Source: Geodermatophilus ruber (GTDB lineage Bacteria; Actinomycetota; Actinomycetes; Mycobacteriales; Geodermatophilaceae). From it: 64,000 bases of DNA. The notes under the pieces are model-generated. The model did not search any database. It had not been told where the DNA came from and saw only the letters and a program-made list of their open reading frames with translations. Made by a program: the position numbers and the translations under genes. This document shows positions 42,383 through 52,390 of this stretch, one piece after another (position 1 is the stretch's first letter; each line of letters starts with the position of its first letter). The DNA lies in contig NZ_FOSW01000006.1 of NCBI RefSeq assembly GCF_900114385.1, positions 186,001-250,000 on the forward strand, read 5' to 3'.

Positions 42383-42433
42383 CCAGGTCGGACCTGGTCG
42401 ACGGCGGCGTCCTGGGTGAGGAGGGGTCGGCAC
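42383..42433 (-). pseudogene. Probable degraded HhH-GPD 5'-end relic, copy E
   Basis: On the minus strand GTG 42433 begins GTGCCGACCC; with a one-base shift the frame reads LLTQDAAVDQ, comparable to LRIAQDDVADE of copy D. A different dyad, CCAGGTC-G-GACCTGG (42383-42397), stands where the TGCTGG-T-CCAGCA dyad would be. The match is only about 40 bases, so this is tentative, but it falls exactly at the right end of the accessory region, 34 bases before dtd. Confidence 0.4.
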
Positions 42434-42467
42434 GGGGTGGCTCCTGCCCGGCGGCGAGGATGGGCCG

Positions 42468-42899
42468 GTGCGCGCGGTGGTCAGCAGGGTCGGGGCAGCG
42501 ACCGTCACGGTGGACGGCGGGGTGGTCGGCGAGATCGGCCCGGGGCTGCTGGCGCTGGTCGGTGTGGGCCGCGACGACGACGCCGACCGCGCCCGGGCGC
42601 TGGCGCGCAAGGTGCAGGAGCTGCGCGTCTTCCCCGCCGAGGAGGGGGAACGGTCGGTGGCCGACCTGGGGCTCCCGGTGCTGGTGGTCAGCCAGTTCAC
42701 CCTCTACGCCGACACCCGCAAGGGCCGCCGTCCCTCCTGGCAGGACGCCGCCCCCGGTGAGCTGGCCGAGCCCCTGGTGGACGAGGTCGTCGCCGAGCTG
42801 CGCCGGCGGGGAACAGAGGTGGCCACCGGGGTGTTCGGTGCGAAGATGGTGATCTCCGCGGTGCACGACGGTCCGATGACCTTGCTGCTGGAGGTCTGA
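42468..42899 (+). CDS. dtd: D-aminoacyl-tRNA deacylase
   Basis: This 143-residue homodimeric enzyme hydrolyses D-amino acids (and mischarged Gly) from tRNA. MRAVVSRVGAATVTVDG, the catalytic SQFTLYADTRKGRRPSW and the C-terminal cross-dimer motif DGPMTLLLEV are all present. In many family members the last motif is NGPVT; here it is DGPMT, a mild variant. GTG 42468. Upstream is the accessory region; downstream is sigB. Confidence 0.95.
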   Translation: MRAVVSRVGAATVTVDGGVVGEIGPGLLALVGVGRDDDADRARALARKVQELRVFPAEEGERSVADLGLPVLVVSQFTLYADTRKGRRPSWQDAAPGELAEPLVDEVVAELRRRGTEVATGVFGAKMVISAVHDGPMTLLLEV

Positions 42900-42972
42900 T
42901 CCACGTCACGGCGGGGTATCACCGCGTGACGCAACACACGTCCTGTGCGTTTGCTGTGAAACCGGCATTCGT

Positions 42973-42999
42973 GGAACACCCGAGCTGGTCGGAGCCGTT
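42973..42999 (+). promoter_or_regulatory. Possible ECF-type promoter upstream of sigB
   Basis: GGAAC (42973) and GTT (42997) are separated by 19 bases, close to the GGAAT-N18-GTT pattern of SigH/SigR/SigE-type promoters, which drive sigB in other actinobacteria. The spacing is one base long, so this is only a candidate. Confidence 0.3.
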
Positions 43000-43136
43000 G
43001 TTCAGGACGTATCACACCGGACGAAGCGAGGGCCTGATCGGCCACCCCGGGGCCCTCGCCCATGACGCCCGGATGCACCGGCCCGCCGATCCTGGGCCGG
43101 GTGCATCCGACACGAAGGCAAGGACGAAGACAGACC

Positions 43137-44129
43137 GTGACGCTGCTGCAGTCTTCCCCCACCGACACCCTCGAGGTGCGTTCGCGCTCGGCGCGGCGTG
43201 AGCCGGACACCAGTGGTCTGGTCTCCACCGACCTGGTGCGCGTGTACCTCAACACGATCGGCAAGACCGCGCTGCTCACCGCCGAGCAGGAGGTCGAGCT
43301 CTCCAAGCGGATCGAGGCCGGCCTCTACGCCGAGCGTCTGCTCGCCGAGAAGCAGGGCCTGTCCCCCAGCTACCAGCGCGACTACAAGGCGCTGGCGATC
43401 GACGGCAAGGCCGCCAAGCGGCACCTGCTGGAGGCCAACCTCCGGCTGGTGGTCTCGGTGGCCAAGCGCTACACCGGCCACGGCATGACGTTCCTGGACC
43501 TGATCCAGGAGGGCAACGTCGGGCTGATCCGCGCCGTCGAGAAGTTCGACTACACCAAGGGCTTCAAGTTCTCGACCTACGCGACGTGGTGGATCCGCCA
43601 GGCCATCACGCGTGCGATGGCCGACTCCGGCCGCACCATCCGGCTGCCCGTGCACCTCGCCGAGCAGGTCAACAAGGTGGTGCGCACCCGGCGCCGGATC
43701 CACCAGGAGCTGGAGCGGGAGCCCACGGCCGAGGAGCTGGGTCTCGAGCTCGACATGACCCCGGAGCGGATCACCGAGCTGCTCGAGTACAGCCGCGACC
43801 TGGTCAGCCTCGACCAGACCGTCGGTGCCGACGAGGAGTCCCGGCTCGGTGACTTCATCGAGGACGCCGACGCCGCGGTCGCCGAGGACGCCGTCGCCTT
43901 CCAGATGATGAAGGGCGACGTCCGCAACGTGCTGTCGACGCTGGAGGAGCGGGAGCGCGACGTCGTCGTGCTGCGCTTCGGCCTCGACGGCGGCCAGCCG
44001 CGGACGCTCGAGCAGATCGGCAAGCAGTTCGGGCTCTCCCGCGAGCGGGTGCGCCAGATCGAGCGCGAGACGATGGCCAAGCTCCGCGACCCGGAGCGGG
44101 CCGACGCCCTGCGCGACTACCTGGCCTGA
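43137..44129 (+). CDS. sigB: Group 2 sigma factor SigB
   Basis: This 330-residue sigma-70 factor is very close to SigA in regions 2-4 but lacks its long N-terminal extension. [16 protein letters not shown] (region 1.2), [40 protein letters not shown] and [20 protein letters not shown] (region 4.2) are visible. It serves as the general-stress/stationary-phase sigma factor in mycobacteria. GTG 43137 (VTLLQSS) follows AAGGACGAAGACAGACC. It corresponds to Rv2710, followed as there by ideR, with two genes intervening here. Confidence 0.95.
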   Translation: MTLLQSSPTDTLEVRSRSARREPDTSGLVSTDLVRVYLNTIGKTALLTAEQEVELSKRIEAGLYAERLLAEKQGLSPSYQRDYKALAIDGKAAKRHLLEANLRLVVSVAKRYTGHGMTFLDLIQEGNVGLIRAVEKFDYTKGFKFSTYATWWIRQAITRAMADSGRTIRLPVHLAEQVNKVVRTRRRIHQELEREPTAEELGLELDMTPERITELLEYSRDLVSLDQTVGADEESRLGDFIEDADAAVAEDAVAFQMMKGDVRNVLSTLEERERDVVVLRFGLDGGQPRTLEQIGKQFGLSRERVRQIERETMAKLRDPERADALRDYLA

Positions 44130-44134
44130 CAAAC

Positions 44135-44183
44135 CCCCCTGCCCCCCGCCACTCGCACGCTCGCGGCGGGACCCTGCAGGGGG
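44135..44183 (+). repeat. Hairpin repeat after sigB
   Basis: CCCCCTGC (44135-44142) and GCAGGGGG (44176-44183) pair over 8 bases, and CCCGCC (44145-44150) with GGCGGG (44165-44170) forms an inner stem. The unit begins two bases after the sigB stop. Its interior, CACTCGCACGCTCGCGGCGGG, aligns with copies at 4354 and 58579 while the outer arms differ compensatorily. Confidence 0.7.
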
Positions 44184-44185
44184 CC

Positions 44186-44218
44186 GAGAGCCCGTCACCT
44201 TCGCGGTGGCGGGCTCTC
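44186..44218 (+). terminator. Strong bidirectional terminator between sigB and pat
   Basis: GAGAGCCCGTCACC (44186-44199) and GGTGGCGGGCTCTC (44205-44218) form a 14-bp stem with one G-T pair and a TTCGC loop. The two convergent genes end on either side. Confidence 0.85.
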
Positions 44219-44225
44219 GCCGTCT

Positions 44226-46949
44226 CTAGACCCCGGGGGCGCGCATCCGCCGGGGGCCCGGCTCCACCCGCGCCGTCGGGGGCCCGACCCGCACGGTGGC
44301 GCCGGCGACGACCAGGGAGCGCCCGCCGTGCCAGGGATGGGCCGGGCCGACGATCACCGGCTCGAGGGCCAGCTGCAGCACCTCGGGCAGGTCGTCGGCC
44401 AGCCGGGCGACCCGCAGCAGCAGCTCCTCCAGGGCGGCGACGTCGACCGGCTCGGAGCCCCGGTAGCCGTTCAGCAGCGGCCAGGCGCGCGGCGCCCGGA
44501 CCAGCTCGGCGGCGTCGAGGTCGGTGAGCGGGAGGGTGCGGTAGGCGCGGTCGCCGAGCAGGTCGGTGGCGACCCCGCCGAGCCCGAAGCTGACCAGCGC
44601 GCCGAAGGACGGGTCGTCGACGACCTCCACGACGGTGGCCACGCCGGGTGCGGCCATCTCCTGGACGATCACCGGGTCGCCGGACGGGATCGCCGCGAAC
44701 GCCGAGCGCACCGCGTCGGCGTCGAGGAGGTCGAGCCGGACCCCGCCCAGATCCGAGCGGTGCCGCAGCCAGGGCGCGGTCGACTTGAGCACCACCGGGT
44801 AGCCGATCTGCTCGGCCGCGGCCACGGCCGCCTCCGCGTCGGTGACGGTGCGCGTGTCCAGCAGCGGCACGCCGTAGGCGGCCAGCAGCGCGATCGTCTC
44901 GTCGTCGGTCAGCCCCCGGCCCTGGGGAGCCTCGGCCAGCGCGCCGAGCACGACCGACCGTGCGGCCTGCTCGTCGATGTCGGGCAGCTCGGGCTGCTGG
45001 CCGACCGGGCGGCGCCGCCAGCGGGCGTACCGGGCCACCCTGGCCAGCGCGATCACCGCCCGCTCCGGGGTGGAGAAGGACGGCACCGAACCGCGGGCCG
45101 GCGTCCCGTCCTCCCCCGGGACGGCGAGCTCGGGCGGGATCCCCTCGGTGGAGAGGAAGGTGGCCACGACCGGCTTGCCCGCGCCTCCTGCCACGTCCAG
45201 CAGCGCCCGGCCGAACTCGGCCGATCCGCGGGTCACCGGCGGGAGGAAGACCGCGACGACGGCGTCCACCCCGTCGTCGTCGACCGCCTCCTGCAGCGCC
45301 GCCCGGAACTCCTCGGCCGACCCGCCGGCGCCGATGTCGACCGGCGCCTCGTGGGCCAACTGCAGCCCCTCCTCGAGGACGGCGTCGGTGACCAGCACCC
45401 CCATCGCGGTGGAGTTCCCCACCACCGCGACCCGGTCGCCGGCGGGCAGCGGCTGGTGGGCCAGCAGCGTGGCGACGTCGAACAGCTGGGGCAGCGTGTC
45501 CACCCGGATGACACCGGCCGAGGCGAACAGCGCCGCCACCGACTCCTCGGGCACCGCCACCGACGTACCGGCCAGGCCCTCGGTCATCCGGACGTGCCGG
45601 CCGCTCTTCACCGCGACCACCGGCTTGGTGCGCCCCACCCGGCGGGCGAGGCGGGCGAACTTGCGCGGGTTGCCGAAGCTCTCCAGGTGCAGCAGCACGA
45701 CCTCGGTGCCCGGGTCGGTGGCCCAGTACTGCAGCAGGTCGTTGCCGCTGACGTCGGCGCGGTTGCCGGCCGAGACGAAGCTGGACAGGCCGATGTTGCG
45801 GCTGCGCGCCTGCTCGAGCAGGGCCACGCCCAGCGCCCCGGACTGGGCGAAGAAGCCGACCCGCCCACGGCCGGGGATCTTCGGGGCGAGGCTGGCGTTC
45901 AGCCGCACCGCCGGGTCGGTGGAGACGATGCCCAGGCAGTTGGGGCCGACCACCCGCATGCCCGAGGCGCGGGCGGCCGCGACCAGCTGCCGCTCCGCCC
46001 GCCGTCCCGCGGGGCCGGATTCACCGAACCCGCCGGAGATCACCACCAGGCCGCGTACCCGCTTGCGCCGGCAGGCCTCCACGACGTCGGCGATCTCGTC
46101 GGCCGGCACGGCCAGCACGGCCAGGTCCACGTCGTCGGGGATGGCCTCGATGTCCGCGTAGGCGGGCACTCCGCGCACGTGCCGCGTGCCGGGGTTGACC
46201 GGGTAGAGCGGGCCGCGGAAGCCGTAGTCGAGCAGGTGCCGCAGGACGGCGTGGCCGATCTTGCCCTCGTCGTTGCTGGCGCCGACCACGGCGACCGAGG
46301 ACGGGGTGAGCAGCCGGGCGATCGACCGGGACTCGCTGCGCTGCTCCCGCTCGTACACCACCGCCAGCGCCGTCTCGGTGGGCGCGATCGGGAAGGTGAG
46401 GTGGACGACGCCGTCCTCGTAGGAGCGCTCCGGCGTGTACCCGGCGTCGAGGAAGACCCGCACCATCCGGTTGTTCTGCGCCAGCACCTCGGCGACGAAG
46501 CGCTGGATGCCCCGCTCCCGGGCGGCGGCGGCGAGGTGCTCCAGCAGGACCGAGCCCAGGCCGCGGCCCTGGTGGGCGTCCTCGATGAGGAAGGCGACCT
46601 CGGCGTCGTCGGTGCCCGGGTACCGGTCGTAGCGGCCCACCCCGATGATCTGGTCGCCGAGCACCAGGACGAAGGCCACCCGCGCGTCGTGGTCGACGTG
46701 GGTGAAGCGGTGCAGGTCCCGCTCCGAGAGCCGCTTCATCGGGCCGAAGAAGCGGTAGTAGCGGGTCTGGTCGGAGCTGCGGTCCATGAGGCCGACCAGG
46801 TCCTCGGCATCGCCGGGCCGGATGGGGCGCAGGTGCACCGTCCCGCCGTCGGCGGCGATGATGTCGGCCTCCCAGTGCGCCGGCGGGGCCGGCGGCTCGG
46901 TGACCTCCTCGGCGGGAGCGGATGCGGTCCGGGTCTGCTGCTCAGTCAC
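44226..46949 (-). CDS. GNAT / NDP-forming acyl-CoA synthetase fusion, Pat-like protein acetyltransferase
   Basis: This 907-residue protein has an N-terminal GNAT domain (~residues 30-190: [39 protein letters not shown], the acetyl-CoA loop QGRGLG), followed by a CoA-binding domain ([26 protein letters not shown]), two ligase-CoA domains ([46 protein letters not shown]) and an ATP-grasp domain ([31 protein letters not shown]). Such proteins acetylate lysines, notably of acetyl-CoA synthetase. The GNAT is at the front, unlike enterobacterial Pat. GTG 46949 overlaps the acuC stop by 8 bases. Confidence 0.9.
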   Translation of the reverse strand: MTEQQTRTASAPAEEVTEPPAPPAHWEADIIAADGGTVHLRPIRPGDAEDLVGLMDRSSDQTRYYRFFGPMKRLSERDLHRFTHVDHDARVAFVLVLGDQIIGVGRYDRYPGTDDAEVAFLIEDAHQGRGLGSVLLEHLAAAARERGIQRFVAEVLAQNNRMVRVFLDAGYTPERSYEDGVVHLTFPIAPTETALAVVYEREQRSESRSIARLLTPSSVAVVGASNDEGKIGHAVLRHLLDYGFRGPLYPVNPGTRHVRGVPAYADIEAIPDDVDLAVLAVPADEIADVVEACRRKRVRGLVVISGGFGESGPAGRRAERQLVAAARASGMRVVGPNCLGIVSTDPAVRLNASLAPKIPGRGRVGFFAQSGALGVALLEQARSRNIGLSSFVSAGNRADVSGNDLLQYWATDPGTEVVLLHLESFGNPRKFARLARRVGRTKPVVAVKSGRHVRMTEGLAGTSVAVPEESVAALFASAGVIRVDTLPQLFDVATLLAHQPLPAGDRVAVVGNSTAMGVLVTDAVLEEGLQLAHEAPVDIGAGGSAEEFRAALQEAVDDDGVDAVVAVFLPPVTRGSAEFGRALLDVAGGAGKPVVATFLSTEGIPPELAVPGEDGTPARGSVPSFSTPERAVIALARVARYARWRRRPVGQQPELPDIDEQAARSVVLGALAEAPQGRGLTDDETIALLAAYGVPLLDTRTVTDAEAAVAAAEQIGYPVVLKSTAPWLRHRSDLGGVRLDLLDADAVRSAFAAIPSGDPVIVQEMAAPGVATVVEVVDDPSFGALVSFGLGGVATDLLGDRAYRTLPLTDLDAAELVRAPRAWPLLNGYRGSEPVDVAALEELLLRVARLADDLPEVLQLALEPVIVGPAHPWHGGRSLVVAGATVRVGPPTARVEPGPRRMRAPGV

Positions 46950-48123
46950 GGGGGTCGTCCGGGTCGAGTCCGAAGTAGGGGAAGGCCGCCCTGCGGGTGC
47001 GGGAGATGGCGCGGTCGACGCGGGACTCGGTGAACGGGTCCCAGCGGGTGAAGCCGGTGTACCCGCCCTCGGTCATGTGCGTGGGCGGCCGGGCCCGCAG
47101 CCCGCGCCGGACGACGTCCTCGCGCCAGGACTCCGGGATCTCGGTGGCCGGGTCCAGCCGGGCGCCGGCGGCCTCGGCGATCAGGTGCGTCCAGGCCCGG
47201 GGCACGCAGCGCACCAGCCCGTACCCGCCGCCGCCGAGGGCGACCCAGCGGCCGTCGGAGACCTCGTGGGCCAGGTCGTGCAGCGCGCGGTAGCTGGCCC
47301 GCTGGCCGTCGACGGTGAGGGCGAGGTCGGCCAGCGGGTCCTCGTGGTGGGCGTCGCAGCCGCACTGGGTCACCAGGATCTCCGGCTGGAAGGCACGCAC
47401 CACGCTGGGCACGACCGCGTGGAAGGCGCGCAGCCAGGCGGAGTCGTCGGTGCCGTTGGGCAGGGCCAGGTTGACCGCGCTGCCGAGGGCCTGCTCCGGA
47501 TCGCCGGTCTCCTCGGGGTAGCCGGTGCCCGGGAACAGGGTCAGCGGGGTCTGGTGGACGCTGACGGTGAGCACCCGCGGGTCCTCGTAGAAGGCCGCCT
47601 GCACCCCGTCGCCGTGGTGGACGTCGACGTCGACGTAGGCGATCCGCTGGTGGCCCTGGTCCAGCAGCCAGCGGATGGCCACGGCGGCGTCGTTGAACAC
47701 GCAGAACCCCGAGGCCCGGTCGCGCATCGCGTGGTGCAGGCCGCCGGAGATGTTCACCGCGTGCTGGGCGCGGCCGCTGTGCACCTGCTGCGCGGCGAGG
47801 ACGCTGCCGCCGGTGATCAGCGCGGCGGCGTCGTACATCCCCTCGAAGATCGGGTTGTCCATCGTGCCCAGGCCGAACCCGACGTCGGGGTCGGCCGGCG
47901 CCCGCTTCACCGCCTCCAGGTAGGCGGGGTCGTGCACCCGGGTCAGGACGTCGACGTCGGCCGGGGTCGGCCGCAGGAGCTCCACCCGGTCGCTGGCGAG
48001 GACCCCGAGGGAGTCGGCCAGCCGCATGGTGAGGTCCAGCCGCACCGGATGGAGCGGGTGGTCGCCGCCCATCGTGTAGCCGAGCAGCGCGTCGTCCCAG
48101 ACGACGGCGATCGAGTCGCTCAC
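46942..48123 (-). CDS. acuC: Acetoin utilization protein AcuC-type deacetylase
   Basis: This 393-residue class I HDAC-like enzyme probably removes acetyl groups from lysines. Catalytic features: GGLHHAM (His pair), [13 protein letters not shown] (zinc Asp/His), and the Asp of [21 protein letters not shown] closes the pocket. It has the normal length of AcuC. GTG 48123 follows GGAGGGCCG. It is co-translated with the Pat-like acetyltransferase; the pair mirrors AcuA/AcuC control of acetyl-CoA synthetase. A much longer frame to the right is antisense noise. Confidence 0.93.
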   Translation of the reverse strand: MSDSIAVVWDDALLGYTMGGDHPLHPVRLDLTMRLADSLGVLASDRVELLRPTPADVDVLTRVHDPAYLEAVKRAPADPDVGFGLGTMDNPIFEGMYDAAALITGGSVLAAQQVHSGRAQHAVNISGGLHHAMRDRASGFCVFNDAAVAIRWLLDQGHQRIAYVDVDVHHGDGVQAAFYEDPRVLTVSVHQTPLTLFPGTGYPEETGDPEQALGSAVNLALPNGTDDSAWLRAFHAVVPSVVRAFQPEILVTQCGCDAHHEDPLADLALTVDGQRASYRALHDLAHEVSDGRWVALGGGGYGLVRCVPRAWTHLIAEAAGARLDPATEIPESWREDVVRRGLRARPPTHMTEGGYTGFTRWDPFTESRVDRAISRTRRAAFPYFGLDPDDPRD

Positions 48124-48288
48124 CGGCCCTCCTCGCTGATCCTCGCCGGCGCGGGCGGTGCGAACCACCAGCGGCCGGAGGCCCACTTCCGGGGCGACGC
48201 TACCGCCCGCCCGGCCCGATCCGCCCCGCCGCGTGACCCGTCGCACGCACCCCGTCCCCGTACGATGGGGGCGACACGGAGGAGACCT

Positions 48289-48996
48289 GTGAACGACCTC
48301 ATCGACACCACCGAGATGTACCTCCGGACGATCTTCGAGCTGGAGGAGGAGGGCATCGTCCCCCTCCGCGCACGCATCGCCGAGCGGCTGCACCAGAGCG
48401 GCCCGACGGTGAGCCAGACGGTCGCCCGGATGGAGCGCGACGGGCTGCTGACCGTGCAGGGCGACCGGCACCTGCAGCTCTCCGAGGAGGGCCGGGCGCT
48501 GGCCACCGCCGTCATGCGCAAGCACCGGCTGGCCGAGTGCCTGCTCGTCGACGTCATCGGCCTGGACTACGCCGACGTCCACGACGAGGCGTGCCGCTGG
48601 GAGCACGTCATGAGCGAGGCCGTCGAGCGCAAGCTGCTCACGCTGCTGGGCAACCCCACCGTGTCGCCGTTCGGCAACCCCATCCCCGGGCTCGACGCCC
48701 TGGGCGGGGAGACCTCGGCGGTGCTGGACGCGCTGACGCTGCTGTCGACCACCGCCACGCCGGAGGGGCGCCGGGTGGAGATCAAGCGGATCAGCGAGCA
48801 GCTGCAGGAGGACGCCGAGCTGATGCGCACGCTGGCCGACCAGGGCGTGCGCCCCGGCGCGGCCGTCGTGGCCCAGCTGGTCGCTGGTTCGGTCCGCCTC
48901 GATGGGCAGATGCTGCCGGCCGGAGTGGCGCAGCACGTGTTCGTCAGCGCGCTCGACGAGGACCGCACCCCCGCCGAGGCCGCGGCCCAGCTCTGA
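48289..48996 (+). CDS. ideR: Iron-dependent repressor, DtxR/IdeR family
   Basis: This 235-residue Fe(II)-dependent repressor of iron uptake and activator of storage genes has the [31 protein letters not shown]. Both metal sites are intact in DtxR numbering: Met10, Cys102, Glu105, His106 and His79, Glu83, His98. The C-terminal SH3-like domain starts at about residue 150 but is more divergent. GTG 48289 follows ACGGAGGAGACCT. Divergent from acuC; a strong terminator follows. Rv2711 equivalent. Confidence 0.95.
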   Translation: MNDLIDTTEMYLRTIFELEEEGIVPLRARIAERLHQSGPTVSQTVARMERDGLLTVQGDRHLQLSEEGRALATAVMRKHRLAECLLVDVIGLDYADVHDEACRWEHVMSEAVERKLLTLLGNPTVSPFGNPIPGLDALGGETSAVLDALTLLSTTATPEGRRVEIKRISEQLQEDAELMRTLADQGVRPGAAVVAQLVAGSVRLDGQMLPAGVAQHVFVSALDEDRTPAEAAAQL

Positions 48997-49009
48997 GCAA
49001 CGCCCGGTC

Positions 49010-49045
49010 GAGGAGGCCGCAGCCCCGGCGGGCTGCGGCCTCCTC
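49010..49045 (+). terminator. Terminator after ideR
   Basis: A perfect 16-bp stem GAGGAGGCCGCAGCCC / GGGCTGCGGCCTCCTC with loop CGGC, 13 bases after the stop codon. Followed by GCGTTCTC. Confidence 0.9.
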
Positions 49046-49146
49046 GCGTTCTCGCCGGGCCTGGGCCACCGCCGCGGCCGGCGGGCGGGCTGACTAGCGT
49101 GGCCGGCGACGTCCCCGCCCGCGCCAGCCGCGAGAGAAGGCCCCCG

Positions 49147-51228
49147 GTGAGCGAACCCGCTGCTGCTTCCGTGCCCGACGAGCCCCCCGCCCCCAGCGCG
49201 TTCCACCGGCTGGCCGACTTCGTGGCGCTGCCCCGCCTGGGCGGGCTGGCCCTGTCGGCCGACGGCCGCCGGCTGGCGGTCGGTGTGCAGACGCTCGACC
49301 CCGAGCGCACCAAGTGGCAGTCCGCCCTGTGGGAGATCGACCCGGAGGGACGCCGGCCCGCGCGCCGGCTCACCCGCAGCGCTCCCGGGGAGTCCTCGCC
49401 GGCCTTCGCACCCGACGGGTCGCTGCTGTTCACCTCCGCCCGCCCCGATCCCTCGGCCAAGCCCGACGGGGAGGACCCCCGGCCCGCGCTGTGGACCCTG
49501 CCGGCCGACGGCGGTGAGGCCCGGCCGGTGGTCACCCACCCCGGGGGGATCGGTGGCTTCACCGTTGCCGCGGACTCCGGGGAGGTGGTCGTGGTGGCCG
49601 CGACCATGCCGGGCGCCGCCGAACCCGCCGCCGACGCGGCGCGGCGCAAGCGGCGCAAGGAGGCCGGGGTCACCGCGATCCTGCACGAGGCGTACCCGGT
49701 GCGGCACTGGGACGCCGACCTCGGACCCGCCGCACCGCACCACTTCTGGGCCGGGCGGCTGCCGGTCGAGCCGCCGGCCGGGGCCTCGCCGGAGCCGGCC
49801 GCGCTGCGCGACCTGACGCCCGACGTCACACCCCCGGACGGTGCCGGCGAGGAGGTGGCGCTCTCCCCCGACGGCCGGCTGCTGGTCCGCGCCGAGGAGC
49901 TGCCCGACGGCCCGGCCGGGCGGCGGCAGCGGCTGGTGCTGGTCGACACGGCCGACGGGGCATCGCGCGTGCTGGTCGACGACCCGCTGGCCGACGTCTA
50001 CGCCGCCCGCTTCTCCCCCGACGGCGCCAGCGTGGTGTGCGTGCGGGAGTCGATGTCCAGCTACGAGGAGCCGCCGGACCACACGCTGCTGCTGGTGGAC
50101 GTGGCCTCCGGCGCGGCGCACGACCTCACCCCGGGCTTCGACCGCTGGCCCAGCGCGCCGCAGTTCGGTGCCGACGGGCGGTCGGTCTACTTCCTCGCCG
50201 ACGACGACGGGCGGCACGCGGTCTTCCGGGTACCCGTCGACGGTGGGGCTCCGGTCCGGCTGACCACCGACGGTGCCTACAGCGACCTGCAGGTGGCCCG
50301 GGACGGCAGCGCCCTCTACGCCCTGCGGGCGGCGTTCGACCACCCGCCGGTCCCCGTGCGGCTGGACCCTGAGGCGACCGGCCAGCACCCCGACCCGCTG
50401 CCCCACCCCGGCGCCGTCGGCCCGCTGCCGGGCACGCTGCAGGAGGTGGAGACCACCGCCGCCGACGGCACCCGGGTGCAGTCGTGGCTGGTGCTGCCCG
50501 AGGGCGCCTCCGCCGACGCCCCGGCCCCGCTGCTGCTGTGGATCCACGGCGGCCCGCTGATGAGCTGGAACTCCTGGTCGTGGCGGTGGAACCCGTGGAT
50601 CATGGCCGCCCGTGGGTACGCCGTCCTGCTGCCCAACCCGGCCCTGTCGCAGGGCTTCGGGCAGGACTTCGTCCGCCGGGGCTGGGGGTCGTGGGGCGAG
50701 GCGCCCTACACCGATCTGATGGCGGCGGTCGACGCCGCGGAGCAGCGGCCCGACATCGACGCCACCCGCACCGCGGCGATGGGCGGCTCCTTCGGCGGCT
50801 ACATGGCCAACTGGATCGCCACCCAGACCGACCGGTTCCGCGCGATCGTCACCCACGCCAGCCTGTGGGACATGGACTCGTTCATCGGGACCACGGACGC
50901 GGCCTACTACTGGGAGAAGGAGTGGGGCGACCCGCGGCAGCAGCCGAAGCGGTACGAGCAGAACTCGCCGCACCGCTTCGCCGACGCCATCCGGACGCCG
51001 ATGCTGGTGATCCACGGCGACCGCGACTACCGCGTGCCGATCGGCGAGGCGCTGCGGCTCTGGTACGACCTGCAGAAGCGCGGGGTGCCGTCGAAGTACC
51101 TCTACTTCCCCGACGAGAACCACTGGGTGCTGACGCCAGGAAACGCGTCCGTGTGGTACGAGACGGTGCTGTCCTTCCTGGCCGAGCACGTGCTGGGGGA
51201 GGACTGGCAGCGCCCCGAGCTCCTGTAG
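49147..51228 (+). CDS. S9-family prolyl oligopeptidase / acylaminoacyl-peptidase
   Basis: This 693-residue serine peptidase has a seven-bladed beta-propeller (~residues 15-420, repeated WD-like blades such as VALSPDGRLLVRAEE and ARFSPDGASVVCVRE) and a C-terminal alpha/beta hydrolase. The nucleophile is in AMGGSFGGYMANW, the Asp in VIHGDRDYRVP, and the His in PDENHWVL. The oxyanion segment LLLWIHGGPLMSWNSW is also present. It probably trims peptides in the cytosol; there is no signal peptide. GTG 49147 follows GAGAGAAGGCCCCCG. Confidence 0.94.
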   Translation: MSEPAAASVPDEPPAPSAFHRLADFVALPRLGGLALSADGRRLAVGVQTLDPERTKWQSALWEIDPEGRRPARRLTRSAPGESSPAFAPDGSLLFTSARPDPSAKPDGEDPRPALWTLPADGGEARPVVTHPGGIGGFTVAADSGEVVVVAATMPGAAEPAADAARRKRRKEAGVTAILHEAYPVRHWDADLGPAAPHHFWAGRLPVEPPAGASPEPAALRDLTPDVTPPDGAGEEVALSPDGRLLVRAEELPDGPAGRRQRLVLVDTADGASRVLVDDPLADVYAARFSPDGASVVCVRESMSSYEEPPDHTLLLVDVASGAAHDLTPGFDRWPSAPQFGADGRSVYFLADDDGRHAVFRVPVDGGAPVRLTTDGAYSDLQVARDGSALYALRAAFDHPPVPVRLDPEATGQHPDPLPHPGAVGPLPGTLQEVETTAADGTRVQSWLVLPEGASADAPAPLLLWIHGGPLMSWNSWSWRWNPWIMAARGYAVLLPNPALSQGFGQDFVRRGWGSWGEAPYTDLMAAVDAAEQRPDIDATRTAAMGGSFGGYMANWIATQTDRFRAIVTHASLWDMDSFIGTTDAAYYWEKEWGDPRQQPKRYEQNSPHRFADAIRTPMLVIHGDRDYRVPIGEALRLWYDLQKRGVPSKYLYFPDENHWVLTPGNASVWYETVLSFLAEHVLGEDWQRPELL

Positions 51229-51256
51229 GCGGCCGGGTACACCTGCTGACCCCGTG

Positions 51257-51309
51257 CCGGGTGAGGACCGGCAACGCCCCGCGCTGCTCTGGCGCGGGGC
51301 TTCACCCGG
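51257..51309 (+). terminator. Nested bidirectional terminator
   Basis: Outer arms CCGGGTGA (51257-51264) and TCACCCGG (51302-51309) enclose an inner stem GCCCCGCGC (51276-51284) / GCGCGGGGC (51292-51300). It separates the convergent S9 peptidase and DUF4192 genes. The right outer arm includes the DUF4192 stop codon. Confidence 0.8.
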
Positions 51310-52390
51310 CGACCCGGTCCTCGTCCACGTCCGCGATCGCCGCGGTGATCATCGCCCGGAGGTCGGCCGGGGGCAGGCACGCCGCCAGCCCCCGGGCGAG
51401 GAGCTGGGCGAGGGTGTAGGTGGGCCGGCTGTCCAGCGCCCGCTCGAGCGCGACGTTGGCCATCGCGCCGTCCCCGCGCAGCCACGCGCTGACGGCCAGC
51501 AGGGTGGCCGGCGCGGCGTCGAGCGGGGCGGGGGCGCGCCGCGTGCACTCGGTCCACAGCGCCTCGGCCGCGGGCGCGTCGTCGCCCAGGGCGAGCCCGA
51601 GGGCCCGGTCCCGCACCCGCAGGTCGGCCAGCGCCCACAGCACCGGGGCCAGCTCCCGGTCGGCCGGCGGAGTGGCCGCCGCGGCGCCGGGGCGGCACCT
51701 CTGCACCGCGCGCAGGACCAGCTCCCACGACCGCGCCGCCTCGGCCTCCCGATCGCCGCGCGCCGCCCGCGCGTGCCGGTCGCCGACCCGCCAGGTGAGT
51801 TCCTCCATCGCCGCCAGCGCCGGCCCGTCGATGCGGGCGATCCGTGCCGCGAGGGCCGCCCGATCCCGCTCGACGACCACGCCGCCGGCCACCGCGGCCG
51901 CCGCCAGTTCGGTCGTGCCGCCCGGCAGCGGGGCCCCTGCGTCGGGCGCGCAGCACGGGTGCGGGCAGTCGTAGGACCACCACCGGCCGCGCCGCACGAG
52001 GATCGTGTCCCGCACCGGGATGCCGAGCCCGGCCAGCGCGACCACCGCGTCGTGCACCACGTCGCGGTGCGGCAGGCCGGCCACGGCCTCCCCGGCCGGC
52101 TGCCCGGGGAGCGGCTCGAGGTCGTCGGGCGCCTCCGAGACGACCGCGACGATCACGCCGGCCGGGTCGTCGGTGGCGACGCTGCGCGCGAGCACCCCGA
52201 CGACCGCCGGGGCGGCCGACCGGCCGGGCAGGTCACCGCGCACGGTCAGGCCCACCCGGCGGCCGCTCGGGCCGCCGAGGGCGACCAGCACCACCGACTC
52301 GTGCGGGTGGAAACCGATCAGGTGCGGCAGTGCCGCGGCGATCTCGCCGGGGTAGGAGAGGCGGACCGTGGGGCGGGGGGCTTCGTCCAT
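51302..52390 (-). CDS. DUF4192 protein
   Basis: This 362-residue actinobacterial protein is of unknown function. The diagnostic N-terminal motif is VRLSYPGEIAAALPHLIGFHPHESVVLVAL; further along are CPHPCCAPDAGAPLPG and WTECTRRAPAPLDAAPATLLAVSAWLRGDGAMANVALERAL. The last is a helical region with TPR-like character. Cytosolic, with no membrane segment. ATG 52390. It stands alone between a terminator and the lipoprotein gene. Confidence 0.9.
   Translation of the reverse strand: MDEAPRPTVRLSYPGEIAAALPHLIGFHPHESVVLVALGGPSGRRVGLTVRGDLPGRSAAPAVVGVLARSVATDDPAGVIVAVVSEAPDDLEPLPGQPAGEAVAGLPHRDVVHDAVVALAGLGIPVRDTILVRRGRWWSYDCPHPCCAPDAGAPLPGGTTELAAAAVAGGVVVERDRAALAARIARIDGPALAAMEELTWRVGDRHARAARGDREAEAARSWELVLRAVQRCRPGAAAATPPADRELAPVLWALADLRVRDRALGLALGDDAPAAEALWTECTRRAPAPLDAAPATLLAVSAWLRGDGAMANVALERALDSRPTYTLAQLLARGLAACLPPADLRAMITAAIADVDEDRVAG

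Noticed and set aside
24185-42433. Integrase or transposase for the proposed insertions
   Set aside because: No frame in the region shows tyrosine or serine recombinase, DDE or HUH motifs. The mobilising enzyme, if any, is absent or lost.
44328-47033. 901-codon plus-strand open frame
   Set aside because: Antisense to the Pat-like gene; no domain and typical shadow composition.
48289-51189. Very long minus-strand open frame (about 1400 codons) continuing beyond acuC
   Set aside because: It runs antisense through ideR and the S9 peptidase, both with clear family motifs. Its composition is His/Gly/Arg-rich as expected for a GC-rich shadow frame. Only the part from 48123 leftward is real (acuC).
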